Positions 8,332 to 17,178 are shown, numbered from the stretch's first letter. The stretch is 62,220 nt of DNA from Bacillota bacterium (GCA_023412665.1 JAEZCA010000006.1:1-62220); one strand, 5' to 3'. The notes: generated by a model not told the origin, from the letters alone. Numbers and translations: made by a program.

Positions 8332-9291
8332 ATGAAACGGAACGTTTACTATGGTCTACTGGCGGTGGAGGCAGTCGTCTGCATTGCGTTCACCCTTGCA
8401 CAGATGTCGTTTGCTGGTGTATTCTCTACGGTAACGGCGTTCCCGTTTGAACAGATAGCTTTAGGTTTGCGGGCATTATCCCTTTCAGGCAAGTCGGGCA
8501 ATACAATTGCGATTTTAATCTATGCAGCGGTCAGCTTATCACCCGCCGCTGTACTGCTCATTCTTAGCAAGCGCCGTAAACTGCTGCCGGAAGATGTGCT
8601 ATTGGGATTACTCAGCATCATGCTATTTGTGGTTCTATACCTCATGATCAACCCCGGGATTATTAGCATTCTTTCAGGCGGACTTCCAATCGCCAAGATG
8701 ATGTTGGGCGGGGCAGTATATTCCATTATCTTCGGGTATTTCATTCTGAGGACACTGCGATTATTTTTCCATAGCGACGCAAAACGTCTCGAAAAGTATA
8801 TGTCGGTTATGCTAGGACTACTGGGCGCGCTATTTATCTACTTGGTATGTGGCATTCTCTTTAGCGGCTTACTCACTTCTTTCACAACCTTACGAGCGAG
8901 CAATATCGACAACGGGCAAAATCTAATAACAAGCTACGTCTTTCTCTCATTGCAGTTTGCGGTAAACGCACTGCCTTATGTGCTTGACATATGGATTATC
9001 AGCTCTGCGATGCAGTTATTTGATGAACTGCGTGCAGACCGCTACTCCGAGAAAACTGTCATCGCAGCAACCCGTATGTCTCGGTACTGCACTGTTGCTT
9101 TAGCTGCTATGGTGCTGACAAACATCGGTTTCAATCTGCTGCAACTACTGTTCGCTAAAATGTTGGTGACACTAAATGTGTCGGTCAGTATACCCGTATT
9201 TTCCATCGCTTTCGTGCTGGTCGCGTTGCTGTTGACGCGTTTTATCGCAGAAAACAAGCTGCTTAAAGACGAAAACGATGCGTTTATTTGA
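8332..9291 (+). CDS. polytopic membrane protein of an XRE-linked module
   Basis: 319 residues, start ATG 8332 behind GGGGGAG. Around eight hydrophobic segments (near 5-28, 55-75, 85-105, 113-140, 152-178, 195-225, 250-272, 280-302) with short basic loops. No catalytic motif seen. The next gene is a YozG-like XRE regulator; in bacilli and clostridia such regulators usually accompany a DUF2975 membrane protein (YoaS type, ~160 residues). This protein is about twice that length, so it is a relative or functional equivalent at best. Role unknown; expressed from the promoter at 8270 and overlapping no other gene. Confidence 0.8.
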   Translation: MKRNVYYGLLAVEAVVCIAFTLAQMSFAGVFSTVTAFPFEQIALGLRALSLSGKSGNTIAILIYAAVSLSPAAVLLILSKRRKLLPEDVLLGLLSIMLFVVLYLMINPGIISILSGGLPIAKMMLGGAVYSIIFGYFILRTLRLFFHSDAKRLEKYMSVMLGLLGALFIYLVCGILFSGLLTSFTTLRASNIDNGQNLITSYVFLSLQFAVNALPYVLDIWIISSAMQLFDELRADRYSEKTVIAATRMSRYCTVALAAMVLTNIGFNLLQLLFAKMLVTLNVSVSIPVFSIAFVLVALLLTRFIAENKLLKDENDAFI

Positions 9292-9301
9292 GGACGACGA
9301 T

Positions 9302-9529
9302 ATGGCGATACGGATTTATTTGGAGGATGTTTTAAAGGACAGAAATATGACTTCCAAAGAGTTATGCGCCCTTGTCGGCATTACGGAAGCGAATCTATCC
9401 ATTTTGCGGAGCGGAAAAGCCAAAGGTGTCCGCTTTGGGACGATTAACAAGATTTGCTGGTACTTGAATTGTGACGTCGGAGATATTTTAAAATTTGACG
9501 GAAATCTGGAGGGTAATGATGAAACGTAA
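9302..9529 (+). CDS. small XRE (Cro/CI) family regulator, YozG-like
   Basis: 75 residues from the ATG at 9302 (GAGGA 7 bases upstream). A single helix-turn-helix: MTSKELCALVGITEANLSIL is the HTH core, followed by FGTINKICWYLNCDVGDIL, the characteristic end of the YozG/HTH_26 type. It starts 10 bases after the membrane gene and overlaps the lipoprotein start, so all three are coupled. Likely an autoregulator of the operon through the inverted repeat at 8299. Confidence 0.9.
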   Translation: MAIRIYLEDVLKDRNMTSKELCALVGITEANLSILRSGKAKGVRFGTINKICWYLNCDVGDILKFDGNLEGNDET

Positions 9530-10481
9530 AGTGATTCTCGTGGGGATTTGTGCTATGATTTTATGCACACTAGCTGCATGTAGTCTGGCGCGAGAGGATG
9601 CCGGAGAAAACCCGTATGAGGATAAACTGATCGGCGTTTTTATATCGACAGAGCACCTCGATCTGTATGATTTTAAACGCCACCTTAATGATAATCTTAT
9701 TGTTTTTCGGGGCGGTGAGATTATAACGAACAGCGATACGGACAAATATCAGGGGCGATTGTACGCGACCCTTATGCCAAAGACGCTGACAAACGAAGAA
9801 ACAGGCGAGACAACGGAAATAATGGAATATGTCTTTGAGAATATCTCAGGCATTCCGTACTTCTACCCAACAATAAAAGATGAACTCGGTAACTATTCGG
9901 CATCTATGTCTGACAATGCGATCAGCGAAGGGCATATAGATATAAAGCAAGGTGATGATGAGGACAGCGTGACTATGGAAGGAACACTTTACGTCTTGCC
10001 CGGAGGCACAAGTGCATACTTTCTCAATCCGGTATACCATAGTGCAGACGGAAGCGTGTACCTCACTTCGGGAAACGGTATTTCGTCTTCGGGTGAGCAT
10101 GACGAAGGTTCGATGATGTCGCAGTCACTGAGTGCCAAGAAAACGATCACAGAAAACGGCAAGACCAAAACAGACAGTTTTTCTGTGACTATCTCGGTCA
10201 GCTTCATGTTCGCACCGGAGTCAATCATTATCTTGCAGATGAACGAGAACGGCGAGCTTCTATCACGGCTTGAATACGCCCCCGACGCACTGCCTGATTC
10301 ATTCGAGCCGGAAGCACAGACTGCCTTCCTTGTTGTGGAGACGAAAAAGCATGATTCTGAGGGAACAATAAAGGTTTCGCGTAATATTTACAACAGAGAT
10401 GCCCAAAGCATGGAGACTTTTTACCCACGGGCCGATGGTGTTTGTGTAAAAGATTGGACTTTGATTGAGTGGACGGATTAG
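9519..10481 (+). CDS. lipoprotein of unknown function
   Basis: 320 residues from the second of two adjacent ATGs at 9519, which fits best to the GGAGGG site; this overlaps the regulator by 11 bases. Signal peptide of type II with lipobox LAAC at about 14-17, so it should be lipid-anchored outside the cell. The mature part is acidic, beta-rich and carries no motif I recognise. Third gene of the membrane protein/XRE/lipoprotein operon, which suggests a regulated envelope function. Confidence 0.82.
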   Translation: MKRKVILVGICAMILCTLAACSLAREDAGENPYEDKLIGVFISTEHLDLYDFKRHLNDNLIVFRGGEIITNSDTDKYQGRLYATLMPKTLTNEETGETTEIMEYVFENISGIPYFYPTIKDELGNYSASMSDNAISEGHIDIKQGDDEDSVTMEGTLYVLPGGTSAYFLNPVYHSADGSVYLTSGNGISSSGEHDEGSMMSQSLSAKKTITENGKTKTDSFSVTISVSFMFAPESIIILQMNENGELLSRLEYAPDALPDSFEPEAQTAFLVVETKKHDSEGTIKVSRNIYNRDAQSMETFYPRADGVCVKDWTLIEWTD

Positions 10482-10671
10482 ATCCCCACACTGTCAGTAT
10501 GATGCGCTCTCAACATGCACTAATGCCCCATAAATAAAATATCTGCGCCAGCTTCAATCGGCGCATTATATCTATCTGCTTCTATAGTCAAGGACAAAAA
10601 TATTTTGCACTGTATTGTATTGATCCGCCCAATGGCTCATATCTGAGTGAAAAATATTATGCAGAAATACA

Positions 10672-10719
10672 TTGCAATCAAAAATTCATCATGATATAAT
10701 GCTACCTAACGGTAGGTAG
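10672..10719 (+). promoter_or_regulatory. promoter with TetR-type operator
   Basis: TTGCAA (10672-10677), 17-base spacer, TATAAT (10695-10700), immediately followed by an 18-base near-palindrome CTACCTAACGGTAGGTAG (10702-10719, two mismatched centre positions) covering the start site. The TetR-family gene downstream in the same operon is the obvious ligand. The remainder of the spacer from 10482 holds only a short TGCGCC/GGCGCA hairpin (10544-10565). Confidence 0.75.
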
Positions 10720-10800
10720 TTTTATATTTGATTCCTACTTGTGTAGGTCATCAAGCAAATCTACTTTCTACTTACCAGTTACAAGAAGGGAGATTCAGCT

Positions 10801-11793
10801 ATGAATGAAGGATTTAAAAGAACACTTGGGAGATCAGGTATTGAAGTCAGTGCATTGGGGCTTGGCTGCTGGGCTATAGGAGGACCATTTTTTTATGGTG
10901 ATAAGCCTGACGGCTGGGGAGATATCGATGATGATGAGTCTATCCGAGCAATACACAGAGCTCTGGAGCTTGGCATCAACTTCTTTGATACAGCTGATGC
11001 ATATGGTGTAGGTCATAGTGAAGAAGTGCTTGGAAAAGCACTCAGCGGAAACAGAAGCAACGTAGTGATAGCCACGAAATTTGCAAATTTCGGCAGCGAG
11101 GCTACCAAGACTCTTCATGGAGTCAATTTAAACCCTGACTATATAGAAAGAGCATGTGATGCTTCTCTTAGAAGACTCAATACTGACTACATCGATGTAT
11201 ACCTGTTGCATGAATGGAGTGTACAGATTTCCGATATCGAGCCGATATTGATGACTCTAGACAAGCTTGTGGATAAGGGCAAAATACGCACCTATGGCTG
11301 GAGCACTGATCTGGTAAACGGTGCAAAGCTTTTTAATGAAAGACCAAATTGTTCAGTAATTGAGAACTGCCTGAACGTATTCCAGGATGTCCCGGAGATG
11401 ACTAGGTTCTGTGAAAACAACAACCTGGCAAGTATGAACCGCAGTCCTCTTGCCATGGGATTTTTGACAGGTAAGTTCAATGCCGCTTCCCAGCTGTCAA
11501 AAGACGATGTCCGGGGCGCAGGCCATACCTGGATCCCTTTCTTTGTTGACGGAAAGCCTGTACCGGAGTTCCTTAAAGCACTTGATTCAGTTAAGGAGAT
11601 CCTGACCAGCAACGGCCGTACCCCTGCTCAGGGCGCATTAGCGTGGATCTGGGGCAGGAGCGGCAACACTATACCGATTCCCGGCTTCAAGACAGTAAAG
11701 CAAGTTGAGGAAAATGCTAAAGCAATGGAGTTCGGTCCTTTGACACAGGATCAGATGAATGAAATAGACCGGATACTTTATCAACGCAAATAG
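10801..11793 (+). CDS. aldo/keto reductase
   Basis: 330 residues, a full-length AKR TIM barrel. LGRSGIEVSALGLGCW opens the barrel; the catalytic tetrad can be read as Asp and Tyr in FFDTADAYGVGHSE, Lys in VIATKFANFG and His in YLLHEW. NADPH-dependent reduction of an aldehyde, ketone or quinone; substrate not predictable. The gene is followed 80 bases later by a TetR regulator and preceded by a TetR-type palindrome, suggesting induction by the compound it reduces. Confidence 0.92.
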   Translation: MNEGFKRTLGRSGIEVSALGLGCWAIGGPFFYGDKPDGWGDIDDDESIRAIHRALELGINFFDTADAYGVGHSEEVLGKALSGNRSNVVIATKFANFGSEATKTLHGVNLNPDYIERACDASLRRLNTDYIDVYLLHEWSVQISDIEPILMTLDKLVDKGKIRTYGWSTDLVNGAKLFNERPNCSVIENCLNVFQDVPEMTRFCENNNLASMNRSPLAMGFLTGKFNAASQLSKDDVRGAGHTWIPFFVDGKPVPEFLKALDSVKEILTSNGRTPAQGALAWIWGRSGNTIPIPGFKTVKQVEENAKAMEFGPLTQDQMNEIDRILYQRK

Positions 11794-11873
11794 CTATGGA
11801 CTTGAGCAGCTAATGATGTGATATAATAAGTAGAAACAGCAGTATGTCCTGAATTTGGAGGTATCATCAAGTC

Positions 11874-12452
11874 ATGAAAAAGAAGGAAATACTTGAAAGG
11901 TCATTAGAATTATTTGCAACTCAGGGTTATTTCGGCACAAGTATGGATGATATCGCAAAAGCTGTAGGTATAAAAAAAGCGTCCTTATACTCGCATTTCC
12001 CGGGCAAGGAAAGTATTTTTACTGCAGTTTTCGATATGGTGCTGGAAGATAATTCAGCTTACTATGATGATATTACGGCCCATGAAAAAGGCACACATTC
12101 ACATGAAATACTGCGCAATATTTTCTCAAAATACATAAAAAACTGCAAAAACAATTATCAAATGACCTTTTGGGACAGATATTACTACTATCCCCCGGAA
12201 TACCTTAAGGACTATATCCTGCAAAAAACTATAGAGATCGAAGCAGTGCTTATGGACAGGATCACCGCTGTTATTCAGGAAGGCATTAAAAAAAAGGAAA
12301 TAGTGAATAAAAATGCCTCCGATATAGCATTGACCTTTTACAATATCATGATTGGTTTCGCCATGGGCATCAGGTTTTATGACGACAAGGATTTAGATGC
12401 TGAACTCTCGAGATGTCTGAATGTTTTCCTTGACGGTATAAAGCCTCACTGA
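11874..12452 (+). CDS. TetR/AcrR-family regulator
   Basis: 192 residues. The N-terminal HTH is canonical: ILERSLELFATQGYFGTSMD then IAKAVGIKKASLYSHFPGKE. The C-terminal domain is a helical ligand-binding pocket of unknown specificity. ATG at 11874 follows TTTGGAGG. Predicted to repress the aldo/keto reductase operon through the palindrome at 10702. Confidence 0.93.
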   Translation: MKKKEILERSLELFATQGYFGTSMDDIAKAVGIKKASLYSHFPGKESIFTAVFDMVLEDNSAYYDDITAHEKGTHSHEILRNIFSKYIKNCKNNYQMTFWDRYYYYPPEYLKDYILQKTIEIEAVLMDRITAVIQEGIKKKEIVNKNASDIALTFYNIMIGFAMGIRFYDDKDLDAELSRCLNVFLDGIKPH

Positions 12453-12488
12453 TCACAGCTATTTGATGCTATACCTGCGGATTCAAGT

Positions 12489-12520
12489 AAAAATGCCCGG
12501 TATTAGGCCGGGCATTTTTT
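12489..12520 (+). terminator. intrinsic terminator of the reductase-TetR operon
   Basis: AAAAATGCCCGG and CCGGGCATTTTT form a 12-base stem with a 7-base loop followed by further Ts. Confidence 0.9.
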
Positions 12521-12537
12521 ATTTGCTGCTAGTTAAT

Positions 12538-12624
12538 TTAAAAATAGTTTTCCATCAAGCGTCTGACCCATTCAGGGATCACTGCATCATTCCTGCAGTC
12601 ATACATGGGATAAAACTGCCTCAT
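12538..12624 (-). CDS. possible 28-residue protein after the thymidylate-synthase-like gene
   Basis: ATG at 12624 lies 4 bases after the stop of the thymidylate-synthase-like gene, with AGGA about 8 bases upstream. The peptide (starts MRQFYPMYDCRND, ends RRLMENYF) is not low-complexity. It could be a coupled small protein or the tail of an older gene; no family recognised. Confidence 0.35.
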   Translation of the reverse strand: MRQFYPMYDCRNDAVIPEWVRRLMENYF

Positions 12625-12628
12625 AGTA

Positions 12629-13381
12629 TCATTCCTGTATATGTTCCTTAAGCTGCTGCACCTTGGCCGCAATCTCCGGTCTGGCCTCCTCCATCAGCTC
12701 ATCATAAAAGCCTTCGTACTCATATGTGATGTTTTCGCCCTTTTCTATTCCCCTCATATAGCTTTCCAAAAGCTTGAAATCCTTTTCATAACAGTGGAAA
12801 GAATTTGCCCTGTGCGTATAGGTTCCTGTCTCAACTCCTACGTTTTCTGCGACCCGCTTTAGGAGCATGATGAAAGCGAACATGTTCATAAATGTGGCTT
12901 CAGGCGCGTCGTTGCTGCGCATGAGCACCTTCATGTGCAGCTTATTATCGCGGATGAAAAACTGTATGTGCTGTAGGCATGCAGGGCTGGTATTTCCATG
13001 ACTGGTGTCCTTGCGCCAGTCTCTGACGTCAATGACAGCTCTCCTGCTGTCCGGATTCCTCTTGAACTCCTCATAAATGAAAGGAAGCTGCTCCTCGATC
13101 CTGTTATGATATGTATAATCCCAGCCGTGGCCGATCCTGAAATCAAGTATGCCATCCAGCATTTCCTGCCTGTACTGCTCCAGGTCCGCATGGCCACCTA
13201 TGAAAAGCCTGCTTATCATTGGCTCGGCAAAGGGCTCCTCCACAAAAATAGTCATGCTGCATTCCTTCTGCTTCTGGTTGTAATCAGGGCAGTCACTTAT
13301 CTCACCGTATTTGTACAGCGCCTCGATCGAACGGTGGTAAGCCTCGGGTAATGTCCTTCCTCGCACGAACAACTCTTCCAT
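12629..13381 (-). CDS. divergent thymidylate-synthase-superfamily protein
   Basis: 250 residues, start ATG 13381 behind AGGAGG. The C-terminal half matches the thymidylate synthase core: RRAVIDVRDWRKD, the nucleophilic Cys in SPACLQHIQF, KVLMRSNDAPEATFMN (counterpart of RSxDxxLGxxFN in ThyA, with Arg, Ser, Asp and Asn retained) and YTHRANSFHCYEKD (counterpart of the GDxHxY segment). The spacing resembles the archaeal-type TS or dCMP hydroxymethylase branch more than canonical ThyA. A canonical ThyA is encoded at 27019, so this protein probably modifies a pyrimidine nucleotide differently or has a nucleotide-salvage or modified-base role. That is inference. Confidence 0.7.
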   Translation of the reverse strand: MEELFVRGRTLPEAYHRSIEALYKYGEISDCPDYNQKQKECSMTIFVEEPFAEPMISRLFIGGHADLEQYRQEMLDGILDFRIGHGWDYTYHNRIEEQLPFIYEEFKRNPDSRRAVIDVRDWRKDTSHGNTSPACLQHIQFFIRDNKLHMKVLMRSNDAPEATFMNMFAFIMLLKRVAENVGVETGTYTHRANSFHCYEKDFKLLESYMRGIEKGENITYEYEGFYDELMEEARPEIAAKVQQLKEHIQE

Positions 13382-13453
13382 AATTCAATTCCTCCTATTA
13401 GTAATGATGTCTCGTTACACTTACCGGAGATTTTTCTTCTACAATTGAATCAA

Positions 13454-14098
13454 TTATAACACATCGTTCAAATTGACCTCACAAATGGAGTTAACTATAG
13501 CAGTAGCCCTTGATAAGTCCTGCGGTCCGGAATTGGGGTTCACAAAGCCGATACATTTCATCCCCGCAGCCAAAGCAGCCTTTACACCGTTTTCTGAATC
13601 CTCAATAACAACGCATTCCTCCGGGTCGACTTCAAGTATCTCTGCCATTTTTAGAAAAATATCAGGAGAGGGCTTCCCCCTTGGAACCTCTTCTCCACTT
13701 ATAATATCTTTAAAAAATCCGTTGATATTTGTCTTACTCAGCACTGCTTCAATAAAATACCTGGGCGAGGACGATGCTACAGCTGAGACTATGTTGTTTT
13801 GCCTTAAATCATTTAATAGTTCTCTGATCCCTTTTATAGGAACCAGCTCTATTTCATTCAACACTTTTATTTTCATTTCAGTTTGCAGTCCAATCAGCTC
13901 ATCCACACTCAACTTCAAGTCATACTTCTCTTTCAGGTCCTTCCACATATCCGGATTTGTAGTTCCGACATACGGAAGCAGTATTTCATCTGTCGCATTA
14001 ACATTGCAGCTGCCCAGGACCCTTTTATCTATCTCAAAATGTATAGGTTCACTATCTACAATTACACCATCCATATCAAAAATAACTGCTTTCAGCAT
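13454..14098 (-). CDS. HAD-superfamily phosphatase/phosphomutase, beta-phosphoglucomutase-like
   Basis: 214 residues. Motif I FDMDGVIVDSEP (nucleophile Asp8), a helical cap domain at about 15-85, motif II SAVASSS, motif III Lys in GKPSPDIF and motif IV VIEDSENGV. HAD subfamily IA, most often sugar-phosphate phosphatases. Start ATG follows GGAGGG. First of a long series of minus-strand accessory genes with short spacers. Confidence 0.92.
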   Translation of the reverse strand: MLKAVIFDMDGVIVDSEPIHFEIDKRVLGSCNVNATDEILLPYVGTTNPDMWKDLKEKYDLKLSVDELIGLQTEMKIKVLNEIELVPIKGIRELLNDLRQNNIVSAVASSSPRYFIEAVLSKTNINGFFKDIISGEEVPRGKPSPDIFLKMAEILEVDPEECVVIEDSENGVKAALAAGMKCIGFVNPNSGPQDLSRATAIVNSICEVNLNDVL

Positions 14099-14125
14099 CT
14101 TGTCCCTCCAGTTTGTGTGATATAT

Positions 14126-14641
14126 CTATTTTGATGTATTAAGCTTTACTAATTCTTTTAAGAAAGCTGTTTCTCTATACACGAAGGGGTTTATATCCTT
14201 CGCTTCTTTCTTTAACACCTCTTGATTTGCTTCTATTGCGGTATGAATATTGACCCACACCGGACAAAAACCTAATACTTCTTCATACTCATCGAGTTTT
14301 TGTGAACCAACATTATCAGATACTTCACAAAAGTAATAATGTGAAATCATTTGAAAAATCGAACCTTTATCCATTTTATCATATTTTCCTTGAGTGATTT
14401 CACCAACTCTTTCATTGACCTTTACGACATCATAGCCTGCTTCTTCCTTTACTTCTCTTATTATAGCATTCTCATGACTTTCGCCTTCTTTGACCCCTCC
14501 GCCGGGAAACTTATAATCACCTTTGTTTGTCTTTATCAAGAGAATATTTTCTCCATTCAGAATAACTGCTCTTACAGCCACTCTGTGATTCACTTTCACA
14601 TTATTGTCGCAATCATTAATTCCAAGCGTAAACCTTATCAT
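14126..14641 (-). CDS. NUDIX hydrolase
   Basis: 171 residues with a complete Nudix box: GGGVKEGESHENAIIREVKE followed by EAG. Nucleoside-diphosphate-X hydrolase, substrate unknown. The start at 14641 has AAGAGG 10 bases upstream. It sits 27 bases upstream of the HAD gene and is probably co-transcribed. Confidence 0.9.
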   Translation of the reverse strand: MIRFTLGINDCDNNVKVNHRVAVRAVILNGENILLIKTNKGDYKFPGGGVKEGESHENAIIREVKEEAGYDVVKVNERVGEITQGKYDKMDKGSIFQMISHYYFCEVSDNVGSQKLDEYEEVLGFCPVWVNIHTAIEANQEVLKKEAKDINPFVYRETAFLKELVKLNTSK

Positions 14642-14674
14642 CTGTTCAATACCTCTTACTATCTTTCTTCCCTT

Positions 14675-15562
14675 TTATATATCAAACCAGCAAACTTTAT
14701 ACTTGTGATCTATTTGTAAACCAGCACTCTCTACAGTTTTTTGAGAGGCAATATTACTTGCCATACAGTCCCACCATACATTATAATTCATTTCATGCAG
14801 TTCATTAAGTAGTGTTTTAACTACAATACCGGCAAGACCTTTCCTTCTATGGCTCGATAATGTTTCTACACCGACAGAAACTGTTTTTTCATATAACCCG
14901 GTGGATAATGCAAAGCTGACAATTTTGTCGTCATTTGTTATAAGATAGCCGGTTCCCAAACTAAGATAGTTATCGATTGAGCCCCAGAATTGGTTGATAT
15001 AGTCGATCAGAATTTCCTGATTGGAGATTTTCAAGCTATTATTCATGCCTGCAAATAAGCTGATATCAACTTTATGCAAATAATACGACTCTGGAAGTAC
15101 AATTTTATCTTCCTTCGGTGTATTCCCGTCCGACCTGTATACATACTGCCAATCCTCATTAATATCGTAACCAGAGAAAATATTGTTTATAATTGGGTAC
15201 CATTCCTCAGTATCGGCAGCATACTTAAAACATTGCAGATTTTTCTCTTTTAGAAATGATATAATGGTCGAATCGAAAAATGATCTGAATGCATCAACAA
15301 ATGCTTTATTTGTGTGACACCCCATGAATTGAAAGCAACCTAACCCGTCAGACCACACTAACGCTGATATTGGATTCTCTAAGTCGTCTATCCATATGCG
15401 GCCAGTATTATTCCCAGCTACGACCCCGGCAAACATCATATCACTATTGCTTCTTACGATTCTTTTCCCCAGTTCGCTGTTTCCACGTTTTAATTCATGC
15501 ATAAATAATGAGCCCCCATTTAATATGCCTTCACCGAAGTCAAGGCCTGATATCTTTTTCAT
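14675..15562 (-). CDS. GNAT-family acetyltransferase (two-domain, GNAT_acetyltr_2 type)
   Basis: 295 residues from the ATG at 15562, which overlaps the HIT gene by 23 bases. The C-terminal domain has the acetyl-CoA-binding motif A as VGVETLSSHRRKGLAGIVVK and motif B near WDCMASNIASQKTVESAGL, the usual end of GNAT folds. The N-terminal ~130 residues correspond to the second domain of the larger GNAT_acetyltr_2 family. Substrate unknown. Confidence 0.85.
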   Translation of the reverse strand: MKKISGLDFGEGILNGGSLFMHELKRGNSELGKRIVRSNSDMMFAGVVAGNNTGRIWIDDLENPISALVWSDGLGCFQFMGCHTNKAFVDAFRSFFDSTIISFLKEKNLQCFKYAADTEEWYPIINNIFSGYDINEDWQYVYRSDGNTPKEDKIVLPESYYLHKVDISLFAGMNNSLKISNQEILIDYINQFWGSIDNYLSLGTGYLITNDDKIVSFALSTGLYEKTVSVGVETLSSHRRKGLAGIVVKTLLNELHEMNYNVWWDCMASNIASQKTVESAGLQIDHKYKVCWFDI

Positions 15563-15989
15563 CAAATAATTCTTTTCTTATTTCTCTATTTATTTCTCTA
15601 ATCTTATCTATGTCACCTCTCGGTGCATTAGGCCATTCATCAACAGACGGTCCCCAATAATCCCGAGGAGCATTTATATATCTTCCTACAACATGAACAT
15701 GAAAATGATCAACTCCTTCTCCAATAACAAAAGAGTAGACTTTCTCCACATCGAGAACCTTTTTCATAGCTTTGCTCAAATATTTCCAAGCCCTTCCTAT
15801 CATTTCCATTTCGGCATCTGATATATTTTCCATCCCGGTAAAGTGACGAATACTCTCGATCATGTAATAACCCAAATAGTTATTATCACCCTCTGGTTCC
15901 CTTATATAGTGACTAATAGAGATGAGATCATTATTATAAACAACATCGATATTATTTTCATGCTTTTCACATATTCTGCATTTATCCAT
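15540..15989 (-). CDS. HIT-family hydrolase
   Basis: 149 residues. The active site is DHFHVHVVGRY, matching HxHxH of histidine-triad nucleotidyl hydrolases; N-terminal CRICEKH probably helps bind zinc as in other HIT proteins. Acts on nucleotide phosphoramidates or dinucleotides. Overlaps the downstream acetyltransferase. Confidence 0.88.
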   Translation of the reverse strand: MDKCRICEKHENNIDVVYNNDLISISHYIREPEGDNNYLGYYMIESIRHFTGMENISDAEMEMIGRAWKYLSKAMKKVLDVEKVYSFVIGEGVDHFHVHVVGRYINAPRDYWGPSVDEWPNAPRGDIDKIREINREIRKELFDEKDIRP

Positions 15990-16056
15990 CTGGTTTCCCC
16001 CTGTTTAATATTCATGCACTGGCTCTTTTCCCTGGCAGTACTCGCGTTAGGTGAAT

Positions 16057-16077
16057 CGGTGCGGCGCTTGCGCACCG
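16057..16077. other. GC-rich hairpin in a gene spacer
   Basis: CGGTGCG, a 7-base loop and CGCACCG form a perfect 7-base stem in an otherwise A+T-rich spacer. It is flanked by GTTAGG on one side and TTATAAC on the other. No T-run, so not a standard terminator. Confidence 0.5.
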
Positions 16078-16091
16078 GCGCACATTATAAC

Positions 16092-16979
16092 TCATTTTCT
16101 TCCGCTTGCAGTAAGGGTAGTGTTAACTGTAAAATCCCAAAGTTTTTCGCCCTTCTTGTATTGTTCAATACGTTTATTATAGCGTCTATTAATCATCTCG
16201 ACCAATGATAACCTTTCGCTATCAGTTAGTCCATCCGGTGCTATTCTCAACGCTTTCTTAATACTTGTTAACGTTAACATACGGTTTACTTCAATTTGCT
16301 CTATAGCCGCTTCATATGGAGTACGTGCATTATCTGGGCAATAACTCGATACTGTAAAAAAATCAATGCCTATATTCTTGAATCCAGCTTTTTCAAGTAT
16401 TACCGGGAAATCGCGTTCTTTCAGCTCATATGCTCCTATTCCGTTATTTTTATCATAATCTCCAGCTTTACTCCAGGCTTTTTCGAACAGCCTTTTTTCC
16501 TCTTCCGATACAGAAGAATCGTTATTTTCTGAAAGACCCATCCGCGTACGAACAGATAATATAACTATCTTTCCATTTGGCTTCAGAACACGGTGCTGTT
16601 CACTAAGAAATTTCTCTGTAGAGATATGTTCTGCTACAGTATAGGAAAAGCATAGGTCAAAGGTATTATCAGCAAAAGGAAGATTTCTTGCATCGCCATT
16701 AATAAATTTGCAGTCAAGTCCCAGTTCTATTGTTCTAGCTTTTGCATATTCGATATGTCCAGAATCGAAGTCAAGTCCGGTAACTATAGTATTAGGAAGA
16801 TACTCTTTAATTCTATGGCAAAAAACGCCCCCACCACAGCCAATTTCTAGCACATTCATTCCGTCTTCAACCTGTAATGCACTTAACCATAGATCCTTAT
16901 TTACTTTATGGAAGCGTAAAGCTCTTGAACGATATAATTCTTCGGTAGTCTGCACAAATTGTGACCATTTATTATCCAT
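16092..16979 (-). CDS. SAM-dependent methyltransferase
   Basis: 295 residues with motif I VLEIGCGGGVFCHRI (about 40-54), motif II TGLDFDSGH and motif IV FDLCFSYTVAEHI. Methyltransf_11-like catalytic core with a long C-terminal extension. Start ATG 16979 follows GGGGTGG. Acceptor unknown. Confidence 0.88.
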   Translation of the reverse strand: MDNKWSQFVQTTEELYRSRALRFHKVNKDLWLSALQVEDGMNVLEIGCGGGVFCHRIKEYLPNTIVTGLDFDSGHIEYAKARTIELGLDCKFINGDARNLPFADNTFDLCFSYTVAEHISTEKFLSEQHRVLKPNGKIVILSVRTRMGLSENNDSSVSEEEKRLFEKAWSKAGDYDKNNGIGAYELKERDFPVILEKAGFKNIGIDFFTVSSYCPDNARTPYEAAIEQIEVNRMLTLTSIKKALRIAPDGLTDSERLSLVEMINRRYNKRIEQYKKGEKLWDFTVNTTLTASGRK

Positions 16980-17007
16980 TATTGTTCCACCCCTATAAAA
17001 AATTCGC

Positions 17008-17178
17008 TCAATTAATGCAAAAATATATCAATGTGCAAACACCAATAATAGCGTTGGAATAAATAATAATGTTTGATATCGGCAAATTGAAAATATCCTT
17101 GCGGTAAACAATTATTTTATGGACAATTAAAGGAACGATTCCACCGACGCCAAATACTATTCCTATTATCTTTCCCAT
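17008..17178 (-). CDS. small two-helix membrane protein (56 residues)
   Basis: Frame from ATG 17178 to TGA at 17008. Residues 2-20 (GKIIGIVFGVGGIVPLIVH) and about 38-55 (IIIYSNAIIGVCTLIYFC) are hydrophobic, separated by a basic loop. AGAAAG before the start is a weak ribosome site. It follows the preceding gene by 28 bases on the same strand and looks like normal coding sequence. Confidence 0.5.
   Translation of the reverse strand: MGKIIGIVFGVGGIVPLIVHKIIVYRKDIFNLPISNIIIYSNAIIGVCTLIYFCIN

Noticed and set aside
12629..13381. Prophage origin of the thymidylate-synthase-like gene
   Set aside because: No phage structural, lysis or integrase gene is found nearby.
13473..14120. 215-residue plus-strand reading frame opposite the HAD gene
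   Set aside because: It is the antisense of a clear HAD phosphatase; its Ser/Ile-rich composition is typical of shadow frames.
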